Under the pieces are notes generated by a model, which saw only the letters and a program-made list of their open reading frames with translations, did no database searches and had not been told where the DNA came from. Source: Golubevia sp. BC0850 (lineage: Eukaryota; Basidiomycota; Exobasidiomycetes; Golubeviales; Golubeviaceae). From it: a stretch of DNA of 64,000 bases. Below, one piece after another: positions 52,117-61,512 of this stretch. Every line of letters begins with the position of its first letter. Position 1 is the stretch's first letter. The position numbers and the translations under genes are program-made. The stretch spans positions 591,822 to 655,821 of the forward strand of contig JAAVVG010000017.1 in assembly GCA_012976225.1 (NCBI GenBank), read 5' to 3'.

Positions 52117-54615
52117 TCAACCAAGTTTGGCGGTGAAGAAGGCTTCCGAAATGCTGTGCAAAAAAAAGAAAGTAAGAGAAAAAAGAATCAGTGAGGTGTC
52201 AAAATGGAATAGACTGCCTAAAAGCGACGGTCTCGAACTCACTAAGAAGCAGTGATTGGTTTCCCACCAAACCATCTACCATTCAAAGCATTCAAAGCTT
52301 TCCCAGCAGAAACCTCATCTTGAAACTTAACATAGATTTCCCCCGCACTTTCCTTCTCAACATAAAGTTTTTCAACCTTTCCATATTTAGTTTCACATTC
52401 CTCCTTAACGTCTTCGGTCAATTCCAAATCCCAATCTCTTTCAAATTCTTCAGAAGGATCAAACATGTTCTTGAGTAAAAGAGCTTTAGAAACATTCTCA
52501 GGGATAGTAGAAGGTCTAGATTGTTCTTGATTTTCTTCAGGTTTTGAAGGTAAACCAATAGAATTGGTTTCACCTCTAGCTAATTTCTCCATTAAGTCGG
52601 CTCTAGAACTAGCACTCATTTTACCACTTCCTAAACCTTCATCTAGACCTGATATCTTTTGAGGTAAAGATCCTCCATCGTTACTTGAATCCATTCCTCC
52701 TCCACCTCCACCTCCTCCAGAGCCAGTGTTTCCTCTTGAACTGACATGACCGACTTTGATATTTCTACCAGCCAATTCGAATCCATTCATGGCTTGAAGA
52801 GCAGATTCAGCTTCAGCTGCATCTCTGAACTGAATGAAAGCGAAACCTTTGGATTTCCCAGTTCCAGGTTCCTTGTGAAGCTCAACGTCATCGATTCCAC
52901 CGAAAGGTTCGAAGACTGCTCTGATGTTCTCTTCGGTTAAGTCGAAATGCAAGCTTCCAACGTAAAGTCTTGCTCCATTGTTCAAAGACTTGGCACCTGC
53001 AGCCACTCCTTCCATTCCGAGTCGAATAGGTGCACCTGATCCAGAGAAGTGAGGTGGGAGTGGGATGTTTCCAATTGCTGGAATGGCGTATTGAGGCATG
53101 TTGGGTCGGTGAATGACTCCACCCTCTTCAGTAGAAGTTGGGTAACGATTGCGTTCGGCGTCAGACCTTTGAACTAGAATTGGAATTCCGAAGAGCTTTT
53201 GACCTGAAAGGGCGATGGCTTTCTCTGTAAGAGATGCGGCGTCTAGCTCGACGTACCCGATACTGGAAAATTTGAAAAGGGGAAGAAAGAAACTAGAAGC
53301 GTCAATATCGGAGGAAAGGCTTAAAGGGAGAAACATCAAACCCACTCACCCTTTACTCCTTCCAGTGAATCTATCCGTAACAATCTTGACATCTCTAACC
53401 GCACCTTCACCCAATTCCTCCTCAAAAAATTCACCCAAATCCCTCTGACCCAATCTCACAGCCAATTGAGAACAGAACAATGATCTAGATTCATAATCTT
53501 CCTGTTCAGCAGCTGATCTGAAAGTTTTCCCACCCATTGGAGAATGATCGTCATCTCTAGCAGATCTTCTTGGAGGAGATCTACTTCTGGCAGGAGGAGG
53601 AGATCTAGATTCCCTTCTAGGTCTTCTAGAATAACCATCGTCTCTTTCTCTTGAAGCTCTATAACTATCACCACCTCTTCTCCTTCCCCCACCTCCTCCA
53701 CCATAGGGTCTAGCTCTTGGAGATCTACCATCATCTGCATGTCTTTTAGTACCACTTAAAGAAGAAACTTGACGTTGTCTTTCGAATTCTCTATCTCTTT
53801 CATCCAATTCTCTACGTCTTCTTTCTCTATAATCTTCTCTTTCTTGATCATCCATTTGATCTACATCGACTTCCATTGATTTCCTTTCAGAACCAGATCT
53901 TCTTTCATTCCTTCCACCTGTTTCCGTGGATTTCAATCTCTTAGGATTGAAAAGGTCATCAGAATCATAACCTCCTTCTTCTCTTTCCCTTCCTGATCTT
54001 CTTTCACTACGACCACTATCTCTTTTCCCACGTCTACGTTTACTCTCCTTGGCTGAAGAAGAATGTCTCTTCGAGGATCTTCTGGATGAATCGTGATTCC
54101 GTGGAGATGGAGAGCGAGAACGATCGATTGGAAGAGGAGATCTGGAAGGAGACCTTGACCTTGATCTCGAGGTAGACCTGGATCTAGACCCTCCGTGAGA
54201 TAGTGGAGAAACACTTCTAGCGCGAGACCTTCCCCTATCGTCTTTGGATGATTTACCATTTCTGGATTCGACTGCTCTCCTGAGATAAGGGGGAAGTGGG
54301 ATGATAAGATGGATGAGTGGGCTGCCATGCTAGCTGAGCGAAGGGGGAGGAGGAAGATCTGGATACTTGTCAATCGATCACTAACAGTCTTAACTTTTCA
54401 GCCAATTCCCTTTCTTTCCTTTCATTCTGATTCTCAATCTTAAGTCCTTCTTGATTTTGATCATCCCTGTCTCTATCGTGATGACCATTCTTGGAACGAG
54501 GAGCAGGAGACCTCGATCTTGAATTGGAACGAGAAGCTGAACGAGATCTTGAACGAGAAGCCAGAGTTCTAGATCTTGACCTTGAAATTGAACGTGATAA
54601 AGATCTTGATGCCAT
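52117..54615 (-). CDS. RBM39/CAPER (Rsd1)-like splicing factor
   Basis: Predicted 738 residues from four exons (54615-54386, 54279-53350, 53262-52243, 52153-52117). The N-terminal 330 residues are RS-rich. RRM1 spans about 345-420 with RSLFCSQLAV as RNP2 and SKGIGYVEL as RNP1, split by intron 2. RRM2 is at about 484-560 (ARLYVGSLHF and SKGFAFIQF). The C-terminal atypical RRM (UHM) is at about 644-738 (ALLLKNMF, EIYVKF, GRWFGGKPITASYISEAFF). A Gly run follows RRM2. RBM39-like proteins act in 3' splice-site recognition with U2AF. The last exon is 37 nt and completes the UHM. It is divergent from RRP36 with 79 bases between starts. Confidence 0.94.
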
Positions 54616-54694
54616 TCTTTGAGTATTAGGGAGTAGTAGATTGCGAGTGGATGATGAAATGGGGAGGTGATGGTGGGGGAGAGAGAGGAAAAAG

Positions 54695-56824
54695 ATGAAG
54701 CCATTTTCAAAGAAGATCGTTGCGACCATCCAACCAAAGCAAAGGAACCCTTCAATTAGAATTAAAATGAAGAACAAATTCAAAAATCAGACATTCGAAC
54801 AGAGTGATGAGGAGGAGGACACCCTAGATTTCTCAGTCAATCATTCAAAGGCAAAGGACCCACAGCCAGAAGGTTTGCCAGATGAAGATTCAGATTCGGA
54901 AGAAGAAGAAGAAGAAGAATCGGATGAGCCAGTGCTTTCCGAAGAAGAACAGGATCAATTAACTCAGCCTACTTTCTCTCAGTACATCGACGAGGAAGAT
55001 TTGGAGGAAGAGGAGGATGATGAAGAAGGAAGCCAAGATGAGGAAAGTCAAAGTGAAAGTGAAAGAGATGAAAATGACGTTGCAGCTCCTAATGAGGTGA
55101 GTTCACTTTCCATCAGACCTCAAATAATGAGAACATCATTTCAAATGACTAGATAGCGACTGCTTGGTTGAGTGGTTGGTGCAGAAACAAGAGGGACAAA
55201 TCTACTGCAAAATCAAGTCGCACCCAAGCTCCCCTCTCTTTCTTTTCTCACACCAACTCTCATTCTTTCCTATCACTGATCACTAGGCTCAAATCAAGCA
55301 GCGTGAGTCTTCTCCCTTTCAGTTCCCATCCTCTCCAGCCTTCTTAGCTGAATTCCATCTCTACTCTCCCTTCCCACTTCTCAGAACTTTCCTCCCTACC
55401 CTTCTCAGCTCTATTGGCAGCTCAAAAATCAATTTCCAAGTCAAAAAATTCTTCTTCCTCCTCTTCCTCATCGACATCTTCCTCAGAAGAAGCGTCAGAT
55501 TCAGAAGTCGATGAATTCGATCAAGACAGAAAACCACTTTCAGCTTCAGAACGTAGAAAGAAAATCAAAGCTGAATTGAGAGAAAGGAAAGAGAAACTTC
55601 AAAATGGAACTCAAGAGAAATTAACTCCGAAAGAAGAAAGAGAGAGAGAGAAGGAAGAGAGAAGGAAGAAAATGTTGAAGAGTAGGAAATTGGAGGATGA
55701 GAGAGAAGATAGAGGTAGGAGGAATAAACATGCGTGAGTCTTTTTGAGGTCCTTCTTTTGAATTGGAAAGACGAAAAAAGAAATTGTTTGGATTGCTAAC
55801 CATTCTTTCTGAATTCCTTCTTGGACGCCCCAGTCCGACTGAACAATCTTCCAAGAATCCAGTTTCTAGAAAAAGAATTGTCATTGAACAGAGATCCTCA
55901 GTGAGTTTCTCTCTTTCCTTTTTTGATTCCCTTTTCAACTATCTTACCGTCATCCTTGAAACTCCACCTCTTTTTCCAGCAACTCCGAGACCCAAGATTC
56001 TCCTCCCTCTCAACCGCTCCAACCAATTCCTCTCATTTCTCATCTGCTTATTCTTTCTTAGAACCTCAACGTTCAGAGGAACTTTCAACTCTTAAAGCTA
56101 CTTACAAGAAGTTACAAAAGCAAGAAGCCAATCATGCTGGTCCAAAAGCTAAATCTGAATTGGCAGAAGCTATTAGAGGAGAAAAAGCGAGAGTTGAAAA
56201 GGCATTGAGAAGAGAAGAAGGAAAAGCTCATGAAAGAGAAAGAAGAGAAAGAGAAAAGGAAGTCATGAAAAAAGTTAGAGATGAGAACTATGGGAAAATG
56301 AGACAAGGTGGAAAGGGTTGGTTCTTGAAAGATGGTGAGTTTTTTGAGATCTTCCAAGAGATGAGAGAGATCCTTTAGTTTTGAGGGTTCTAGTCTTCAA
56401 GGGTACATGTTATCATTGGGTCCTATTTCTGACACCTATCTTCGGTCTGCTCTCTGTCTCCCATCAAAACCTATCAGCCGACAAGAAAGCACTTCTACTA
56501 AAAGACAAATACGAAAGATTAGCTACTTCAAAGTCAAAGCCCAAGACTTCTTCCAACCCTTCAGATCCTTCCGCTACTGCTCCCGCCAAGACAGATTCTA
56601 GAGCTTTGAGAAAAGCTTTGGATAGAAGGATAAAGAAGAACGCTTCGAGGGAGAAGAAAGCTGGTGGACCTAAGATTGGAGGTGGGGCCATGAACTTTGG
56701 AGGCGGCGGAGGGGTCCCTAAGAGAGCTAGAGATGGTGGATATGTTGGAATGGGAGGTGATGGAAAGAGGAAACGTGAAGGTGGAGACGAAGGAAGGAGC
56801 CGGGGGAAACGAGGCGGAGGATAG
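54695..56824 (+). CDS. RRP36: rRNA biogenesis protein Rrp36
   Basis: Predicted 511 residues from six exons (54695-55096, 55287-55302, 55385-55733, 55834-55900, 55980-56334, 56478-56824). An internal ATG at 54767 would remove 24 residues. Rrp36 is a 90S pre-ribosome component needed for early 18S rRNA cleavage. After an acidic Glu/Asp-rich start, the family core appears: QQLSSLPFSALLAAQKS (needs the 16-nt exon 2), NKHAPTEQSSKNPVSRKR (spans intron 3) and QLRDPRFSSL (start of exon 5). Then follow helical LKATYKKLQKQ repeats, DKKALLLKDKYERL, and a Gly/Arg-rich GGGAMNFGGGGGVPKRARDG tail. Conserved junctions support the splices. Confidence 0.93.
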
Positions 56825-57113
56825 AAAGAGGTTCCATTTGTGCCTGTGGGTGGCATCACGACGTCGCAAATTCAAAAAATCGATTCGGAGGATACATGAA
56901 CGTGGGAGGGTCCGAAACGATCTTCGATAACTAACACAACTACCATATCCCGAGAAACAGAATTTTTACGAGAGAAAACGAATCGGAGAAATAAAAGACA
57001 TAGGAGAAGAAGAGACCGAGGGGAGAGAACACTGAGACGAGTGTTTGATTTAGAGACATGCTACGAATTGAGAAAGGCCTTTGATAACTTTAGGATTCTG
57101 TTGATTCAGTCTT

Positions 57114-57758
57114 TTAAGCCAATCCAAGAGCTTCTTCTAGCTCTGTGAGCCCTAATGCGTCCAAGACGGCAGTTAAGTTCCCTCCAAGAGCCTCATCTAG
57201 GACTGCCTCCAAAGCAGTAATGCCAACAGTGTCCTCAAAGAACTTGATCAAGTTTCCTATATTCTGAATCAAGCCGTCTGGAAGTGGGTCGTCTGAGCCA
57301 AGTCCAAGGCCTTGTTCAGCTTGAGTAAGTCCTAAGGCTACTTCGAGATCAGACTGCAGAAAGAGTGATGACTTTGAGTTAGCAGAACCTTCGACACCTT
57401 GAGTCCATTTTACACTCACAATAGTTCCTCCACTGATGGCATCGAGTGCTTCTGAGACCGCAGTGACGCCAAAATCGTCTTCTAAAGTTTGAATTAGCTT
57501 TCCTATAGATTGGATGAGACCTGTTTGACGACGGTGGAGATAGGAAGCTAGACTCTCGCGAGTGTAGTACTGAGCCTGCGGATTGAAAAGAGAGAAGAAA
57601 GAAGAAATAGATGATGAGGCTGTGTGGGAGAAAGTTCGAAAGATTCATCACAAGGAACTCACAGCGACGCCACCATTGTCGACATTGCCAATTGAAGAAA
57701 TTGGGGAAGCAATGGCGACGCGAGCCAGAGCAACAAAGAGCAAGAATTGAAAACGCAT
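57114..57758 (-). CDS. Secreted protein with a duplicated ~53-residue helical unit
   Basis: Predicted 163 residues from three exons (57758-57663, 57575-57420, 57353-57114). Signal peptide MRFQFLLFVALARVAIA. An RR site (LHRRQ) precedes two copies of a unit: GLIQSIGKLIQTLEDDFGVT ... and GLIQNIGNLIKFFEDTVGIT .... Both continue with a leucine-rich A.LGLT.LE/AE..LGL end. Intron 2 (57419-57354, 66 nt, with a gctaac branch motif) has no stop and is a multiple of three; removing it is what makes the two units align. No cysteines after the signal. The units look amphipathic and helical. Family unknown; a cell-surface or secreted role is inferred. Confidence 0.78.
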
Positions 57759-58649
57759 TTGAACTTTTTCTGAAGAGGATGAGGAGCAGAGTTGACTTGA
57801 GAGGTGATGCGGTGATGGGGAGAGATAAAGAGACTGAAAAGTGGGTCGTATTTAAGGGGCTTTCGAGACCCCCATCTTGGTCCCCTTTGACCTCTACTCT
57901 TCTTCTTCATTGAAGGCCTTATCTTAGACTGGATCTTATGAGCATTTTACTAGTCTTTCGAGCTGATAAGGAGGGAAGCGTCGGGTCGAGGGGAGTGGCA
58001 AGAATCCAGTCGATTTCGAAATGACGGCGACTGAGATGAAAGAGTCAGAGCGTCACGTTAAGAGGAACGAGTGATTTTAAGAGAGTTTTCTACTGTCCAG
58101 AATCCCGAATCATGAGGGATCAGGGGCCAATCCGTTGGAAGAGTGGTGAGGCTGGGACTCTTTCCACCCTAAGTTCATCCTGTAGAGTGATAGGGTTCGG
58201 AGGACTCACTTGTGGAAAGTAAGAACCGCTTCTAATAAATGTAATGAATTTCTTCAGCGAACGTAGGATTCTAAGAATCAATCATAGGAAGATGAGATTT
58301 GCGGGTAGAGGAGGTGAAAGTTGATTGACTCAATCTCAAATGTCTCTCTCAGAGAAAACGGTGGTCCAAAGTCAGGACAAAAGAGATGTTGAATTCGAGT
58401 AAAGTAGTAGAAAGAGTGAAAGAAAGGGAGAAGGGAGAAGGGAGAAAGGAGAAGGGAGAAGTGAGACTGGTGAAAAGGAGAAAGGAGAAAATGACGGGAT
58501 GAAGTCGTGAACGGAGAAAGTGTGAGCCAGTAACTTGAGGAAGAAGGAAGCAAATGGAGACTCATCTTTTAAGAAGGGACGAGAAATCGAAAATTAAGCG
58601 CGGGAAGAGTCGAATGAGTCATCATACTGATAGGTCTACTTCTGGCTGC
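57759..58649. other. Intergenic region with GGGAGAA repeats
   Basis: About 890 bases between the 5' end of the secreted repeat protein and the 3' end of the next minus-strand gene. A degenerate gggagaa/aggagaa tandem array lies at about 58425-58500. No gene is seen. Confidence 0.5.
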
Positions 58650-59271
58650 CTACTTCTTGTAGACGTTTCCGTTAGGAGCGGTGTAGGTGGAAGCACCATT
58701 TCCATCGTTGTAGTAAGTAGACTTGTCTGGGTTGGAGTAGTAGTAGGATCCATTTGAGTTTGAGCTAATAGCAAAAAGAGGGCAAAGAAGAAAGCGGAAG
58801 GAGAGGAATGCAAAAGGTCAGCGCTGAACTGGTGTTTCCGAGTATCGGATATGATTGTCATTGTCTCACTAGTGCTGTAAGATCAGTTGTTTGGGGATAG
58901 CAGAACGTGGGAGCAGAGAATGCCAGTAGAAGCAGAAAAGATACCGACTTTTGAGCGACGGTTCTAAATAATACAATCTATACACCCACATAACTTGGAT
59001 TGGCACCACTACCATAGTCACGAGAACAATAGTGGTTTCCCTGGAAAAGAGAATAGAGAGATGAACATCATGGGAAGTCAGGCAAAAGGTTGAAAAGAGC
59101 GAAAAATTGCGAAGCTGGGAGCGAAGAGCGAAAGAGACGAGATGAGAGAGATAGAAGTGCAAGCCACTCACTTGAGAGTTTTCTCCACTAGATCCATAAG
59201 AGTAGTCACCGTATGTGTCTACCAGTTCCACCACCTTGGGAAGGAGATTGAGAAGAGTTGTTTTGAGACAT
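58650..59271 (-). CDS. Small Tyr/Asn/Ser-rich protein (GNHYCSRDYG family) with a 5-nt micro-exon
   Basis: Three downstream exons are firm: 59040-58990 (GNHYCSRDYGSGANPSY), a 5-nt exon 58874-58870 (CACTA, flanked by ttacag and gtgaga), and 58764-58650 (SNSNGSYYYSNPDKSTYYND to NGNVYKK stop). Joined, they give PSYHYSNSNGSYYYSN, matching a small protein family I recall from basidiomycetes. The upstream exon ends at 59172 with GDYSYGSSGENSQ. The obvious start is ATG at 59271 (MSQNNSSQSPSQGGGTG), but it is out of frame by one base with GDYSYGSS, and no normal-sized intron fits between them. Either the start is elsewhere, or the locus or the sequence carries a 1-nt insertion near 59219-59225. Function unknown. 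Confidence 0.6.
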
Positions 59272-59390
59272 TTTGAAGCTTGATTGAGATGGATTGCGGG
59301 TGGAGAGGAAAAGCGAGGAAGTTCAATTCTCCTGAACGTTGCTCTCGACCAAACCACCACCTCCTACTCTGATTCTTCTTATCCCCAATC

Positions 59391-61103
59391 ATGTCAAGAC
59401 CAATGAACGATGATGAAGTTCTATCCGAGATGAAGAAAATGGTAAGCAGCTCTTCAGTTCAATTCATCTCAGCTGGCAGCAGCCTGCAGGGCAACTGCTA
59501 GGCCCCTTGAACTCACTCCCCCGATCTACCCTCCTTCACAGGTCGCCTTCATCAAGCAAGAGGCAATGGAGAAGGCTCGTGAGATCCAAGTCAAGGCTGA
59601 CGAGGAGTTCGCCATCGAAAAGGTAAGCGCTGCGACTAGAGCAAACAAAGTTGGAGGTGACCTCCTACTGATCTTGCTCTTCTCTCCCCTGGAACTGCTC
59701 ATTGGAATGTGTTTAGGCAAAGATCGTTCGTCAAGAAGCTATCTCTATTGATGAGGCTTACGAGAAGAAGACCAAGCAAGCTGAAGTTGCTCAGAAGATG
59801 TGAGTTGTGATGGTCTCCCTTCCTCCCTCCTATCTAGAAGCTGAAGGGGGTTCGCATTAGTCCGATGTGACTTCTGAGAATCTACCATTCTAATTCTACC
59901 CCATTGAAATGCACTTCTGAATCATCTCTCAAACCTGGACATTACTTCAAACCTCCGACCCTTGCCCCTCTCCTATCTACCTCAACCTCTCCTCAACCAA
60001 AATCCCATCAATCCGTTCCGTTTAACCTTCAATTCGAAATCGAATCATAGTGCCACATCGAACCAAACAAACGCATCTCGTCTCAAAGTCCTACAAACCA
60101 GAGAACAACATCTACAAGAACTGTTCGAGCAGTCCAGAAGTGGTTTGAATGATTTGACTAAGGATCAAGCTAAATATGGAAAGTTGCTGGAAGGATTGGT
60201 TCTGCAGGTTAGTACAAGAAGTCTTTCTGAACCCAAAGGCTGATTGATGGTGATGTTCGAGCGGAAGACAGGGAGCTGAAGGGGGAGGACAGCTGGGTGG
60301 TGGAGAGCGTGGGCAGCAGAACGTCGAGTCAAACACCTCTGCTGTCTCGATCGAGAGTCGGATCGGACCTGAATATATTGTAACAATGATCAAGAAGTTC
60401 TCGACAGGCTACGGAGGAGAGGGCGGTCGACTTGTGATGAGGGGATCCTGTCAGGGCCTCCTTCCTCCTCCTCTACATGCGAACAAAGGTCTAAATCATC
60501 TCTCAATGATCAGAGAGTAACGACTGATTCTACTCTAACAATATCAATTTAACAGGGACTCCTTCAATTGACCGAATCAACAGTCACTATCACAGCTCGT
60601 TCGACTGACGTCCAGATGGTTCAAACTGCCTCGGAAGCTGCCAAGCAGAAATACCAAGAGAAGAGTGGTAGGGAGGTTGAGGTCAAGGTTGAAGAAGGAT
60701 TATCCAAGGATTGGTGAGTCTTGAAAGAAGATTTCGGGACGATGTCAGGTCCTGAGCATCCGTAGCGCAGACTCACCTTTTCCTCCTCGATCTTCCCTTC
60801 GATTTCTTGATTTCCATCTTTGTCTTTCGATCGATGATTTATCAGTGCTGGAGGAGTCATTCTAGCTGGACACGGTGGAAGGATCAAGATCAACAACACT
60901 TTGGATGAACGTTTGCGTCTACTAGAAGACAGAGTGAGTCAACCTCCCAGTTTCTTCTGCCCCATCAGACCTCCGGTCCATCATAGCCACTTAACTGAAC
61001 TTTCTTCTTTGCCTACTCTTGTTTCCTTCCTCTCCTAAAGATGCTTCCTGAAATTCGTATGGATCTGTTCGGAGCCAATGAGAACCGCAAGTTCTACAAC
61101 TAA
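59391..61103 (+). CDS. VMA4: V-type proton ATPase subunit E
   Basis: Predicted 226 residues from seven exons (59391-59441, 59542-59622, 59717-59799, 60051-60207, 60556-60713, 60846-60933, 61041-61103). Subunit E is part of the peripheral stalk linking V1 to Vo, which acidifies the vacuole and endosomes. The sequence shows the long N-terminal helix MNDDEVLSEMKKMVAFIKQE ... AKADEEFAIEKAKIVRQE, then VTITARSTDVQMV, then the conserved GGVILAGHGGRIKINNTLDERL and LPEIRMDLFG at the end. All junctions are in phase. Length matches the family (about 226-233). It is divergent from the small Tyr-rich gene. Confidence 0.96.
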
Positions 61104-61512
61104 TCTGAAAGTCCACTTCAAGATTCGATCTGACTCTAGAACGCTCAGGAAGAAACAAAATGCCGTCTATGGTATCAAGTATTGAATCGGGCGTCCTGCC
61201 CGTTTGAGCAATCGTCTCTCCTATCCCTTTTCTCATTTTAGATCTGTCATTCTTATTGTGACAGACTTGTAACTAGTTTTCCCTCTTTCCCTCTCACGTT
61301 TTTTTCTCTCCTCGGGTCTCTGTGAACTTTGTGGCGAGCCTACTTCGCTTGAGGTGGCTACATTTCGAACCCTGAGAGAACAAAACAGCGAAATTTTCAG
61401 AATGACTTGCGTCTCGAAGAAACTAGGAAAACAGCGATAAAATTCTGAACAAAATCTAAGAGAAAAGATGCAATGATTGATTAAAGCGACAGGTAAGATG
61501 AATTGCAACAAA
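61104..61512. other. Convergent intergenic region
   Basis: 409 bases between the V-ATPase E stop and the ESF1 stop. No gene is seen. Confidence 0.5.
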
